Assembly: GCA_039881045.1 (NCBI GenBank) | Contig: JAYWVB010000051.1 | Span: forward strand, 62,001-126,000 | Source: Chaetomium olivaceum | Taxonomy: Eukaryota; Ascomycota; Sordariomycetes; Sordariales; Chaetomiaceae | Length of the DNA: 64,000 nt | Direction: 5' to 3' | Shown: in pieces, positions 45,966 to 58,385 of the stretch | Position numbering within the stretch: position 1 is the stretch's first letter | How the letters are laid out: each line of letters opens with the position of its first letter | Made by a program: the position numbers and the translations under genes | The notes under the pieces: model-generated | What the model saw: the letters and a program-made list of their open reading frames with translations, nothing else | Told to the model about the DNA's origin: nothing | The model's database searches: none

Positions 45966-48685
45966 GTACGCCGTGTAGTTGAGGGTGTGGCGGGGTGGGA
46001 AGCCGTTGGGTCGGTGTTCTTGTAGTACAGTAAAACGAAGTTGTGATGTTTGCAGTTGGGTATTTGAGGGGCGTCATGGCCAGACCTGGCTCGGGGATTG
46101 TTTGGCTTGTGCTCCATTTTCTTCACCATTTGCTACTCCATGCGTAGCGGACTGGGACAAGTCGGGTTTAAAAACATAAGTGTTCTTCTAAATCTGCTCG
46201 TTGTATCATTTTTCAAAACAACATCTGCAACATCTGTCTGGTCATTATCAATACGCTACTCCCACACTCATCAGACGAAATAAAAAGAAGCAACAGATCT
46301 AGTGCTCTTACTTGACACAGTCAAGCCGACAAGATGCTGCGAGCGATAATCGAATCCAGTCTCTGAGGGGCGGTAATGGGAGAGAGCTTTGATCCAGTAA
46401 ATACGCAGATACTCATTACCTATGATAGGTTCTTCCAGAATGAGTTTAGGCTGAAGATGATGTTTTGGGGATAAACAGTATTGCATGTATAGGCATCATA
46501 TGTTACTCGTTCATAAACGTCGTTGGTTGGCTATCCTAGTTCACCGTGACTGTAATTCAAAGGCCCGGACTTCCACTACTAGTTAATCGCCTCAGCTTTT
46601 AAAGAATACTTTCATGTATAAGACATCGGTTACCTAAGAGAAGACTCCGATGGCCGGTCTTCTTGACTACAAGATATTACTTACACAAGACCTTGGCTGT
46701 TGATGATTATTACTGCTACTCTCCAACGGCCGGAAGTGAATTGTTATTTGAACATAATTGTTCCCTCGTGATGAAAAGCCACACAAAAAGCTCAGAATAT
46801 GCCCAGCCGCAGAGTCCGAGCCAAGTGCCGAGCCCCGATGAACCCCCACAGACAACAACACGCAACCACTGGAAGTTGAATCGATGGGCTGAATAAGCAG
46901 TCAAGGATTCAGTCAGATTGATATCTCGGAAACGACAACTACACGGTAAGCGCGGATTGATGCCAGAGGAACTCGCGATCGCTCTCGTTCACCATGTTCG
47001 AGTCGCCGGTTAAGCGGATGTTCTCGTATCTGGCCAAGTTCTAGAACCCCACCAGCGCGCCTCCTACTGCAGAGCGACGGTTACATCGCGGGAAGAAACA
47101 CGCGGTGGGCGGACCACAATTGCGGCACAGCTTAAGTTCTGACAGCATCGTTTGATGAGCAGGGGAAAATTGAATTGCCGTAGGAATGTGACGAGTTCCT
47201 AAGGGAAACTGGTGCCGAGAAAGGAGTCGCTCAAAAACCTTGGTTTCTTTTGAAGCTGGAAATGCTCAAAAACCTTGGTTTCTTTTGAAGCTGGAAATGC
47301 TCAAAAACCGCTTGTACAGTATCTAAGGTATCCTGCCGATGTCAGATCCCCAGATGCCGGCATTCTCCATGGCCAGTTGGACCACAGATGCGCAGTGCAG
47401 CGGCTCCACCCCGCGGCTGCGGCCATGGCGGGGCACCGCCACCAGCATTGATGAAAACGGGCTAAAAAAAGACGACACACACTCACTTCCACAGCAAAGA
47501 AGTAGCACAGCCTGCTCTCTTTTCATAATAGAACTGTAGGAATGCGCAAGGACAACTTCGCCATCTGACAAGCTCACCAATATTGAAGACAAAACCAGAT
47601 GGTGTGGAGTTTAATGGAAAAAGGAAGGACGACCAAAGTGGTGTGGCGAGGCCATTGGAGGGTTAACTAGAGGGACCAAGTTGCACAAACGGAAATTACC
47701 TACACTCGATCCAGAGTTACCACCAAGACAACTCGCCCGGTTGACCAACTGGCGCGCTTGCAGAAAGTTTGTGGGCGCTTGTTGGCGGCAGTGCCCGTTA
47801 ATTTGGTACGCGCGATAAATGTTGGGGGGGCAGCAGCCGGTGGCACATTCCCGGGCCCAAGGCTTTCCGCGAGTTTCAATACGACTCATGACCCAGACAT
47901 CCGGTTTCCGGATGTCAATCCAATCCCACCGCATAACTCCCCGAAACCAATGGACAACAGGCAAACCAGTCGGCGCGGTTCAATCCGATATGTGGTTTGC
48001 CCCGTCCAAAGCGACCCGCGGCAACGGCAGCGGCAGCGCTAATGTAGGAAGTCGGTCGGTAACTTACATTTAACGGCCCAGTAATGCGATGCGTATCTGT
48101 GGCAAGAATACTTCAGCTTGCGGGGCTTGAACGTGGTTTTCGCATGTAAGACTTCGTAAGACTTCAGTCGAGATGAACCGAGAGATGGCGAACAGCCACT
48201 CACATTGCGCTTCGTCGCAGCAAGCTCCGTGTTGGATTCAGGTCCCAGTCAAGGGAAAAGCGAGCACGACATGCCACATCCCTGTTCCGACAGGTCTGCA
48301 AGGGACTCCGGGGCTGGGGGGCAGGGCACCCGAAGAGGCAACCCTTGTCAAACCCAACCTGCACGAGCGAGCATCCGCCCGCTTTTACAACAATGATGAC
48401 CCGGCGCCACTGTGCCTCTCGCTCTCCCGTCCCTCGCGCTCTGCACCTTTCTTGTCCCTTCGTTTGGGTCTTGTCTGTCTGGTATTTGACCACCGGATAC
48501 ACCCACATTTTTTATTTCGACTTTTTTCTTTCTGATCTTGGTTCGGCACTTTTAGTCTAGCATCGCGGCGCACAGTGCTTTCAGGCGCATGCGGAGTCCC
48601 TAACCTGGAACCTCCCGATCGCCCTGAAGCTGATCTGACCTGACCTAGATTAACCCCCACTACCTCACCTTAGCCGCGACCGACC
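45966..48685. other. Intergenic region, no supported gene
   Basis: At 2.7 kb this is among the longest empty stretches in the right half. It is AT-rich around 46200-46700. The only ordered feature is the 35-bp tandem repeat listed separately. Short overlapping frames have no domain. The right end is C/T-rich (48410-48560), a usual fungal promoter/leader composition. Confidence 0.5.
47229..47309. repeat. 35-bp direct tandem repeat, 2.3 copies
   Basis: The unit starting GCTCAAAAACCTTGGTTTCT occupies 47229-47263 and 47264-47298 without mismatch; a third partial copy (GCTCAAAAACC) ends at 47309. It lies in noncoding sequence. Confidence 0.92.
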
Positions 48686-50647
48686 ATGAGATCCGACATG
48701 TTCGATTCGTTACCACAGCCGACGGCGCTTCTTTTGTTGTCTAGTCTACTCCAATTAACAGAAGCCCATGCTCTACACAACCTACCCAGGCAGACGCCCG
48801 AGCCTACGATAACCCTCCCGCACCACGTCCTCAATGTCGTCTCGTGGCCAATACAACCTACCCCGCCACCGGGCGCCGACCTGTTCGCTTATCGTCGCCG
48901 GCAATTAGACGACAGCTTCAACACCATTTGCGGCTACGTCAACGGGGAGCTAGACCTGCCCGCGACATGTGGGTCAGGATCGCATTGCGTGGTCGACACG
49001 GAGCACAATGTGGTGGGCTGCTGTCCGAATGGAGCGCCGTCATGCACAGCTGGTGTGTTCACGGGTTGCGTGGACGGGAATAGCGGCGCGCAGACAGAGG
49101 TTAACCCCTACGTATTCAGCTGTACGGGTGGCGCCGTCTGCTACATGAACCAGTACGAGGGCGGCTTCTCCCAGTACGGCTGTGGGACTGCGAGCGACAT
49201 GGCCGCCACCGTCCAAAACAGCGCCAGCGGGATGACGGCGGTCCTCAGCCGGCCTACCGTTGTCGTTTCCTACACAGAAGGCATCAGCACCCTCAGCGAA
49301 CCCACCACGCTGGGCACCGCGTCCAGTCGGGCCAGCAGCACCGCGGCACGCTCGTCGGCCACATCTGCCTCCGCCTCCTCCGACTCGACAGCCTCCGCTA
49401 CCCCGACCGAGAGCGTCGACCCGGCCGCCGCCCCGCCGGCAACCGACACAGCCTACCGCACGGGTGCCATCGTGGGCGGCACCATCGGCGGCCTCGCCGT
49501 GGCCATCGCGCTGGTGGCGCTCGTCTTCTTCTTCCTGCGGCGGCGCAACGCCAACGTCCGACAAGGGCCCGGACCGGGCGGCTTCCGCGGCAAGGTCATC
49601 AGCCCGCCACTCGCCGGCGGCGGCACGGGCTTCGTGGCTCTCGCGAACAACGACCACGACGCCTTTGAAACCGGCCCCGCGGGCAGCGTATTCGACCAGC
49701 AGCAACAACAAAACCAACAATACTCCCAACAATACTCCCAACAATACAACCCGCCACAACAACCCCCGATGTCCACCCACCCAGCCGCCGCCGCCGCCGC
49801 AGCAGCAGCAGCAGCCGGAGCAGCCGCCAGCGCGCCCCCCGGCTCCGCCAACCGTAGCATGCTCCCGCCCCTAACCACCGGCCCGCCCATGCCCTTCCAG
49901 AGCGAGGTGTCGCCCGTCGAGCACCACGACCTGGACACCCCGCTCGCCTACAGCCACTCGGCGCTCAGCGGCGCGGCAGCAGCAGCAGCGGCGGCGGCGG
50001 GCGCTTCCGCGGGGGCGACGTCGGTGTCGTCGTCGGCGTATCCGCCGTCGTCGTCGGGCGGCCTGAGCGGGCTGAGCGGGTTGAGCGGGGAGGGGGTTGC
50101 GGGGGTGAATAATAATAACGCACCGGGTATGGGGCCAGGGGGGGGGATGGGCCAGCAAGGAGCGGGTTACAACAACAATAACTATGGCCCGGCGGCGTAC
50201 GCGGGCGGGTCCGGCCTGATGATGGGCATGAGCCCGCTGCTGCTGAGCCGCGGTGCGGAGCGGCATTTGGAGAGTGACCAGGTGCCGCTGACTGGTGCAG
50301 CTGCGGGTAACGGGAGTGGGGGTGGTGGTCTGGGTTTTGGTGGTGGTGGTGGTGGTCTTGGTGGTGGTGGGGGGCGGGAGATGGATGATTTCTCGCAAGG
50401 GTTTCATGCTGCGTTGGGGAGGATTGGGGAGGAGGATGAGGAGGATGAGGAGGGACGGCGGCTGAGTCGGTTGCACCAGCAGCAGAACCAGGGGTATCAA
50501 CAGCAGCAGGGGTATCAGGATGTGGTGGGTGGTGCGAATGCGGGGCAGGATAATGAGGGCGGGACGATGGACAGTCAGGGGTCGGGGCAGGGCAGGCCGC
50601 TCTGGCAGCAGAATAGGCGGCAGAGTCGGAATTTGATGTGGATGTGA
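48686..50647 (+). CDS. Single-pass membrane protein with Cys-rich ectodomain and long low-complexity tail
   Basis: Single exon, 653 residues. A hydrophobic N-terminus (TALLLLSSLLQLTEAHA) acts as signal peptide. The ectodomain has eight or more Cys (ICGYVNG, PATCGSGSHC, VGCCPNG, PSCTAG, FTGCVDG, FSCTGGAVCY), then a Ser/Thr/Ala-rich stalk likely O-glycosylated, one TM helix (GAIVGGTIGGLAVAIALVALVFFFL) and the basic stop RRRNA. The cytosolic part of over 350 residues is Gln, Ala, Gly and Asn-rich (QQQQNQQYSQQY, poly-Ala, GGGG). The layout resembles fungal cell-wall stress sensors of the WSC/Mid2 kind, but the Cys spacing is not one I can name. Length may vary through its repeat tracts. Confidence 0.75.
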   Translation: MRSDMFDSLPQPTALLLLSSLLQLTEAHALHNLPRQTPEPTITLPHHVLNVVSWPIQPTPPPGADLFAYRRRQLDDSFNTICGYVNGELDLPATCGSGSHCVVDTEHNVVGCCPNGAPSCTAGVFTGCVDGNSGAQTEVNPYVFSCTGGAVCYMNQYEGGFSQYGCGTASDMAATVQNSASGMTAVLSRPTVVVSYTEGISTLSEPTTLGTASSRASSTAARSSATSASASSDSTASATPTESVDPAAAPPATDTAYRTGAIVGGTIGGLAVAIALVALVFFFLRRRNANVRQGPGPGGFRGKVISPPLAGGGTGFVALANNDHDAFETGPAGSVFDQQQQQNQQYSQQYSQQYNPPQQPPMSTHPAAAAAAAAAAAGAAASAPPGSANRSMLPPLTTGPPMPFQSEVSPVEHHDLDTPLAYSHSALSGAAAAAAAAAGASAGATSVSSSAYPPSSSGGLSGLSGLSGEGVAGVNNNNAPGMGPGGGMGQQGAGYNNNNYGPAAYAGGSGLMMGMSPLLLSRGAERHLESDQVPLTGAAAGNGSGGGGLGFGGGGGGLGGGGGREMDDFSQGFHAALGRIGEEDEEDEEGRRLSRLHQQQNQGYQQQQGYQDVVGGANAGQDNEGGTMDSQGSGQGRPLWQQNRRQSRNLMWM

Positions 50648-52366
50648 GGGATGGGAACTTGCTTAGCGGCGGCGTTCAGTAAATTGGGCGTGTGACGGCG
50701 TTGGAAAGAAAACCTGCATTTTTTTCTCATTGGGAAGGGAGCATACATTGGGGGGTTGATTGGGCTTGTTGGCTGGATGAGCTGTCGGATACACGATCAA
50801 CAGTGTCTGGAGAACTGTACATAGTGAATGGGTGCTTGTGGGATTGGCAGCGGATATCGTATAGCATGGACGGCATGAACTACAGATTAATGAGGATGAT
50901 ATTCACCGCAGCCCTGGCTCGTTTTGGCCAGTTTGGTGATCTTGCAACCGGCAAGTCGTTTGGGATTGTGGCAAGGCAAATCCGGCAAGGCAGATTGGCA
51001 TCCGGAGATGAGGAGGCCGCATACAACCTCAGGCCAGAGGACGGTCGTTTGATGCCCTCCAGTGTCACGATGGCAGCCACGTTGCTACAGGGCTAACAGG
51101 CCTGGTTACCCAAGCATTTGCCAACCGCGTCCATGCAACATGGTGCCATGGTGGCGGCGCTGGAATCGACGGCGTTAAGGGTGCGAGTGCAGTTGGGCTT
51201 CCCTCGCACGACACTTGCTATATGTCGTGGATATGCCTCGTCTCGCAGTATCCGGCGCCGTTGCACATCAGCGGGACCAGCTGATGTCGTTAGCGCCGTC
51301 AACGCCTGGGCCGAGGCTGTCACCACAACGACCCCTTGGTGGAACGGGGCCAGCTCTGGGCGTGAGGCACCCCCTTTCATCTTACGCGGCCTCTTACAGA
51401 CCCGCCCCCATAGAGCACAGCTCGTCAAACCCTCGAGTATGGCACATGTTCGGTTGGTTTTGGGGTACGCACGTATCCAGAAGCAGGCGGCACGAAGGCT
51501 GGCCATCTGGCGTGGCTCTCGCGGAATATTAGGCTGCTACACAGCCAAACAGCAGAAAGGCGGTCTGGTCAGCCGGGTCCTCGGTGGGAGTCATGCGATG
51601 CTGCGGTGCGGTGTTGTCAGTACCAGGTATACATATGTAACATGTCCTACACTACTAGCCGGCGGCTCTGGTATGTACATGTGCAGTTAATGTGCGGCGA
51701 TCCCGAGGCTTTGGGTTCGGAGCAGCTTCCGACCAGGACACTCACTCCCGTTCAGAGACAAGCTCGTGGCCTACCGGTCTTTGTACCAAATCGAGGCCCA
51801 CATCCGACGATCCGGCCCGCTTGGCTGGCTCCATCGAAGGCCCGGAATCCGGGATGGGGAGGGGGTGATCGTCGACATCGTCCCGTGCATGACGTCACGC
51901 AGACTCGGACAAGGCCTCGAATGCAACATGGCACAACTGGCAGAAGCGAGCCACGGATTGTAGAAGACGCGATGGGCGAAGCGACGAACGAGAGATTGAG
52001 GGGTTTCATGTTTGATGATGTGCCAGGACACAGCTGCGGTGGGATCAGGTTGGCGAATTCTATTCGATATGTGCAAAGTCCGGACGTTGCAGCTACAACG
52101 CTGCCCTCGTGGTGATGGTGATGTAGGCGTAGGAGATGACTGGAAGAGGGGTTGAAGGTGGGGTGGGCGATGACTTTGACTGGACGTCTGAGAATATATA
52201 AAGGCGGGACGGTTGGCGTCATTTGGGTTCAGTTCGTCTCAAGAATAACAACAAAGTTTCGTCCAGTTCAGCTCAAGACCTCAACATAAACAGCACACCC
52301 AATCTAGCACATTAGCACACACTGGCCATACTTTCCATTCACCCAACTTTAGTCTACGCCACCAAC
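50648..52366. other. Intergenic region, no supported gene
   Basis: Overlapping open frames at 51118-51690 and 51606-52222 on both strands have no recognisable domain. The last 150 bases (52200-52366, with TATATAAA at 52196) look like a promoter and leader of the Hsp31 gene. Confidence 0.5.
52193..52202 (+). promoter_or_regulatory. TATA-like element of the Hsp31 gene
   Basis: The sequence AATATATAAA lies about 170 bases before the ATG, a normal distance for a fungal leader. This assignment rests on sequence only. Confidence 0.4.
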
Positions 52367-53173
52367 ATGTCTGACGCGCCCAAGATCCTCGTTGTCCTCA
52401 CTTCCCACGGCAAGCTGGGCGACACCGGCAAGCCCACGGGCTGGTACCTGGTAAGTCTTCTCCCGCTTAACCCCCTTACCCCTTAACCCCCCATCTCAAC
52501 CCCAACCCATTTCTACACATATCGCCCCCAACCAAACTAACACTCCAACCAGTCCGAACTCGCCCACCCCTACGACGTCCTCACCGCCCAAGGCTTCCAC
52601 CTCACCCTCGCCTCCCCCACTGGCGGCACCGCCCCGCTGGACCCCTCCTCCATCGAAGCGGCCTCCGACGACTCCATCTCGCAGCGCTTCCTGACAGAAC
52701 AGAACGCGCTGTGGGAGGCGACGGAGCCGCTGGTGTCCTTCCTCGGCCGCGCCGACGAGTTCGCCGCCGTCTTCTTCCCCGGCGGCCACGGCCCCATGTT
52801 TGACCTAGCCGTGGACCCGACCTCGCAGGCGCTGGTGCAGGAGTTTGCCGACAAGGGGAAGGTCGTGGCCGCCGTGTGCCATGGCCCCGCGGCGCTGGTG
52901 GGGGTGTCTGGTCCGGGGGGGTATTTCTTGGAGGGGAAGGCCGTGACGGGGTTTACGAATGCCGAGGAGGAGGCGGTGGGGCTGGATGCTGTGGTGCCGT
53001 TCTCGTTGGAGGATCGGTTGGTCGAGGTGGTGGGTAAGGGGGGCAGGTTCGAGAAGGCGGCGGAGGACTGGGCGGAGAAGGTGGTCGTGGATGGGAAGCT
53101 GATTACGGGGCAGAACCCGGCCAGCGCCAAGGGCGTGGCCGAGGCGATTGCGCAGGCTGTTCGGGGGGCTTGA
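52367..53173 (+). CDS. Hsp31/DJ-1 family protein (glutathione-independent glyoxalase III type)
   Basis: Exons 52367-52450 and 52553-53173 (phase 0; GTAAGT and CCAG) encode 234 residues. Hsp31-like proteins convert methylglyoxal to lactate and protect against stress, acting in the cytosol. The features are the first strand KILVVLTSH, the GKPTGWYLSELAHPYDVL block with the conserved Glu, FFPGGHGPMFDLA, and the nucleophile elbow VAAVCHGPAALVG with the catalytic Cys followed by His. A helix-strand end (LITGQNPASAKGVAEAI) completes the fold. Length matches the family. There is no sign of a targeting signal. Confidence 0.92.
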
Positions 53174-53771
53174 GGATCGTAAGCAGGGTTGTGTTGGGCT
53201 TGGGGAATAGGGCGGGCAGGAGGGTTTAAGTTGTCCTTCTCGTCATTGGATTGTTTTGTTTGATGTAGAAGGAATTTCGCTGCTTTTCTGAGAGAAATCC
53301 GAGAAACAAACAAAAAAAGGGGGAAGTTGTTTTCGAAAGTTACTTGCTTAGACGCCCGCTCTGCGTTCAACAATATACCCACTCACCGGTGATCACTTGG
53401 AAAAGAGTCAATCCAGGAATCAACCGTCGTCTTGATGTGATATCTTGATGTGATTATTAAGGTAGATGACCAGCCATCCCATCTACTTTCATATCTTTGT
53501 TGTGAGACCTCGTTTTCCTTCAAAACACCTCTGGTCAAGTAGCTAACTCCAGACACTTCAGTGCCAATCCCAAACCCCCTTTCTAATTCCAACCCGCGAT
53601 CATTCGAGCCCCACTAGGTAGTCATTCCATTGTTTCGTACTTGCGAGACGCGAAAGTTAAAGAACTTCGGTACCCAAATCCCGGTGTCTGCCCGACTTGC
53701 TACCCTGTCCCTCCATCAAATATCCTTCGTGATAACCCTTGCCAAGGGCGCCTGGTCAGCACAACAAACCC
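53174..53771. other. Convergent 3' intergenic region
   Basis: This lies between the 3' ends of the Hsp31 gene and the proline-rich gene. Nothing is recognised in it. Confidence 0.5.
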
Positions 53772-55804
53772 TTAGCGTCGATGAGACTGGTTGTCTTGCG
53801 CCAAGTGGTTTTGCAGCTCAAAAGTAAGATCGCACAGGAGGTCCCCCAGAGGAAAGAGCGTGCTAGTGGCCGTCTTCTCGTCGCATGTGGTACAGGTCCC
53901 GGCGTATATCTCGCGGATTCGGGCTGCCCAGACAAGTCTGTCGCAAATATGGTTGTCTGCATGGCCCTGCTCGATTGCAATCGCCACCAGCTCAGCCTCG
54001 GTTGCCGTGATGTATTGAAGTGCCGAGATGATCTCCTTCAATGACTTGTTCAGCTTGGTGCGAGGGTAAAGACCGGACCAGAGAAGAAACGTATTCAGGG
54101 CAGCGATGCGATGAGTATTGCAGGTGATGTTGCGGCAAGGGCGGTTGCCTATGCCAACGGTCCATTTGTAGAGAGACTTCTGGGCGGCGGTAAAGACATG
54201 CTTGAGGACCTGTTCGCGAGCAGCAAGGATGGCGTCTGTTGAGGTCAGCAACTCATCCTCACAAAAGGAAAGGGACACAACTTACCAGCCGCCGCCTTCC
54301 CACAAACCACCACATTAACCCTGCCCCCATCCGGTTTCACCAATCCCTCCCCACCATCCCCGACCCTCCACACATACGCCGCCCTCTTCATCACCGTCCT
54401 CGCCTCTCCCGCCCATCCAAACACTGCACAAACACCCAGCGCCCTCTCCAACTTCTCCCCATCCTCCCTACTCCCAGCAGCGCCATCAACCACTCCCTCC
54501 CACCCGCCCACCATCCCCGGAACCTCCCCCAACCCGCTGCTCACAAACCGCCCCATACACTGCCTCAACCACGCAACCCACCCAGGCACCAGCCAAGCGC
54601 CTCCCTCAACCCAGCCAGCCGCCACAGCACATCCACGTCCACATCCACGTCCACACCTGCCCCCTCTACTCCCGGTCCGTGCTGCACCATCGCCCGCACC
54701 AGCACGTCCACCACGTCCAGCGCAGCCTCACACTCACCCACCGACATCACCCGCGGGAGCGGGGCGCGTGGGGTGAGGGTGATATGTAGCCGGTGGCGGC
54801 AGTGGTTGTGGTGGTCATGGTCGTAGTTGTCGGGCGGAGCAAGGCGGCGGTGGCGGATGGGGATGGGTCGGCGGGTGTGCGAGGATGCCCGTGACGGGCC
54901 GGGGTGGCGCGGCGGTTGGGGCGTGGGTTGTTGTTGAGGGGGAACCACGCCCACCGCCACCGCTAGCAGCACCAACAACACCCACAATAGCATCAACAGC
55001 ATCAACAGCATGTTGGGGGAGTTGCGGCCAGGCGGCGAAGTTGGGGAGAAGGCGGGCGGGGAGGTGGAGGATGCGTGTAGCTTCGCCGAGGGTGGCGGTC
55101 ACGGACACGGCTACGGCGGCCACGGGTGTGCTGGCTGGCGGAGGAGGGTGGGGCGTGGCTGCGGCGGACGGGGCTGGCGCGGTGGCGGAGGGGGCGGGAG
55201 GGCAGCGCGGAGGTTTGGGCGCCTCGGTGCTCCCCTTGACGGCGGTCGCCAGCGCGGGGTTGGAACGGCGGAAGGGGTTGGTCGGACGAGAAATGTTGGC
55301 CGCGGCTGGGTGGGGAGGCCCGGTCATATCGGCACCACCTCGTGCGGTGTTGGCCGCGGAGCCGAAGGCATGACGGGCTGGCCCGGTGGCCCTGGGTGTG
55401 TTTGGTGGTTGGGGCGAGGGCACGCTGGCGCCATACATCACCGGGCCGCTCTGGTACACGGTCCTTTGCTGGGGGCGGTCGGCGTTGGTGTTGGTGGTCG
55501 GAGGGGAGCAGGTATCCCCGGTTCTGGCGGCAAACGGGTTTGCGCCTTGGTGAGGGTGGTAATGCTCTGGCGGTCCCAGCGGCCCGGATTGGCGGTTTTG
55601 GCGGGCTCTATCACGGCGCCACGGAGGAATTGGGGAGCCCTGGACGGGCGTGCTGGACCGCCGGGCGTAGGGGTGGTAGTGCCGGGAGCTGGGTGGATTT
55701 CCCGAGTTCGTGCTGCTTGGTTGGTTTGAGTTCCGGCGGCCGTTGTAGGTAGGCGCGGCGTTACGCAGGTTGGTGAAGACGGGACGGGGAGGAAGGTTGG
55801 CCAT
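53772..55804 (-). CDS. Proline-rich protein of unknown function with helical C-terminal domain
   Basis: Start ATG 55804 (MANLPPRPVFTNLRN). The first 330 residues are disordered and Pro/Thr/Ala-rich (PPSRHYHPYARR, PPHPAAAN). The conserved-looking part is C-terminal and alpha-helical: MSVGECEAALDVVDVLVRAM, GWVAWLRQCMGRFVSSG, EKLERALGVCAVFGW, then across an intron at 54236-54285 (GTAAGT/ACAG) DAILAAREQVLKHVF, and ITCNTHRIAALNTFLLWSG with a late CTTC. Frame changes occur near 54840-54880 and near 54580, so the model is assembled from three frames. I do not recognise the family. A scaffold or RNA-linked role is possible from composition only. Confidence 0.55.
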
Positions 55805-58385
55805 CTTGTCTTTTGGTGAGCTATGGAGTTGAGGCTTGGAGTTGTTGAGGGGACTGAAAGTGAACTAGAAAAGAAACTGATCGAAGAAGCTGCGTCAAGA
55901 ACTGAAATCGCGGGTTGGAGGAGAGGGAATATGAAGTGGTTGCATTGTTCAAGGGCCTCAGAGTTCTTTAGGAGTGTGAACGTATGTTTATTGATTTGGT
56001 TGGGAATAGAAGAAGGTGTGACAATAGCGATAAGAGTCCGTTCTTCAGATTTGATCCTATTGTTTCTCCGGGCATTCAACGCAAAGAATGGGATGACCTG
56101 CCACAATCTTTGAGCATCAGCACAAAAGCTTAGATCCCAACGTTGTTGATTTCAGGGCGAATTAAGTGCGATTCAATAAAGTCGAAAAGCAACAAATCAT
56201 TTTTGACCGGAAAATCACTTGTAAAACCAAGCAGTTCTGCAAAAGTAACCGCTATTTCGAGCCACAGTATGAGCCTAGATGACCATTCTTCAATATCATG
56301 TGGGTGCCGCGGCAGTCTAACTCGTCGGTTTCTGACCCAATACATCTGTCAACGGAAGGTTCTCCGAAATGCTGAACTCAAGGGGCGAAGTTGATGAAGT
56401 AGAAGCCAGCCATGTAGACATTGTCCTCCAGGTTCCTTCGGCGTATAATGGTCACATCATGCGGCCACTAGGAATATCTATGTCTGTGTGTGTGCTTGTG
56501 CTCGTGGCGTTTTCCTCTTGATACAATCGTCGTTTTCTCAGTGACAATATCAACTGCTTTCGGTTGTAGGTCTTCTTGAACAAGGACCTAGGCCATCCCT
56601 AACCACGACCAACGCAGAGGGTCTATGTTTGCCAGGGCAGTAAGGGGCATGGGGTGACCAGAAAACGTTACTACTTATGGAGCAGGTCAAGAGAGGAAAT
56701 TGGGCGAGACCACCTCATCATCAGAGACCTGATAACGTCATGGAAAATGGTTTCGCGTGAGTGAGGATTCCCACCCGCGGCCATACATCTGCTCTCACCC
56801 CCTGAGCACCTAAATAAACAAACCCCTTTTCATTCCGTGTGGGGCTGGAGACAACGGGTTGGAGCCTGGGAGCCTGATGCGTTTGGTGAAGAGAAGCCCG
56901 AGAGCGAGAAGAGCCTTGGCACATATGGGCATCCCTCTGACCCATGCTCCATGTGGATACTGGAGTCACGTGCAAGCAACTCCAATTTGCTCCATTGCAG
57001 GCGCGCACAGACCCACCACTGCTACCACATTCTCCCTATAAATTGTCGACCTCTTCCCCAAAATTTCCTCCTCTTTTCTTTTCTTCTTTAGCTCTCTTTG
57101 CCTTTTGGCTTAGATCAAGTGTAGTATCTGTTCTTTTCAGTTTAATCTCTGAAACTGCTCTACGGAGTAGATTTATTTGATTAAATTAATTTTTGTCCCT
57201 CGGGACTCAGTCCACTCGGCTTGCCGAGCCTGAATCCCACCGTGTCTCCAGTATTACACTGCCTCTGGACGACGCAAACCACTTTTTCATTGCACTCTCG
57301 GGCACTGCTCGGGCTGCGAAGAAGAAGCTTTGCTTTTCGGTGAACGAATCGGCGGCCACGCTCACGGTTGACTCAATGTTCATGTTGTGTCCCGAGGTCC
57401 TCTAAGTTTGCCTGCCCTATGCCCCTCATCTTTGCTGCCCAGCTTAGGTATCCGGCCCTGTGGTCGAGTGGCTGTTCAAACACCCGCGAGAGCCCAGCTA
57501 CTGTGCTGCCGATACCTAAGGCAAATCGCGCCACCTTACGGACAGGCCCAAACACGGCCCGACTGTTGGCTTCACATTGCTACCTGGTACCTTTCTGCTA
57601 ATAAACAAGTCTCTGACGGTACGACAATAACACTGGCATGTTGGTGTGGATTGATCTGAAAATATACTTGACCAGTAAGGATGATATCGATAGCCTGTCA
57701 CCGCATTGGCTGGCACCGAAGGAAGATGAAGAATACCGCCGGCGAGAGATGGACATGGGACGTGGGTAGGCGTTTGTTTGCAAATGGAGGATTCAGTATT
57801 TCGTGAGGGACCAATTTTTTTCACGAAAGAGTTGGTGTGGTTTTGCGTGACTCTCAGTCTATGCAGGAGGCGTTAGAGGCTGGGTTCGAAAGGATGCTGA
57901 AGCGTTGGGAGAGGTCGAGCAGTTGGACTGTAAACTAGAAGGTCAAGAAGGGGAGGGGTAGCAAAAGGAAAGTTTGCAAAATATCAATCGGGTTTCCACG
58001 TCTTTTAGAAGGCATCGTGCGTCATTCCAGAGACCTGCCTGCATGCCAGCATCTCGCAGCAAGATCGAACGTTCCTTTTTTATTTTATTTAATCAAGCCT
58101 CGGGCTCATTCATTAAACGCTTGAAGGCTCCCGGTCGTTGCCTCGCCCTCCATCCGGAAAGTCTTACAGCCCCACCCAATTAAGCACTACAATTAGTGAT
58201 TGGTTGGCACGTTGCAGCTCCCCGCGACGCGATCGGAGGGGTGCCGCTGAAGCCGGCCTGGAGCTGGATCTTATCTCCGGCATTGCATCACACCCAACCA
58301 GGGAGCTCTCGTGAGCCCCGGATTCTACGAATGTAACAACCACCCTTCCACTTCTACAAATCCGTCGTCGCCATTCTCCGTTGCA
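55805..58385. other. Intergenic region, divergent promoters, no supported gene
   Basis: This 2.6-kb stretch separates the starts of the proline-rich gene and DDB1. No open frame has a domain. AT-rich sequence lies at 57110-57200 and 58070-58100. Confidence 0.5.

Noticed and set aside
51118..51690. 190-codon plus-strand open frame
   Set aside because: It overlaps similarly long frames in other phases, lacks any domain and looks like chance coding in GC-rich sequence.
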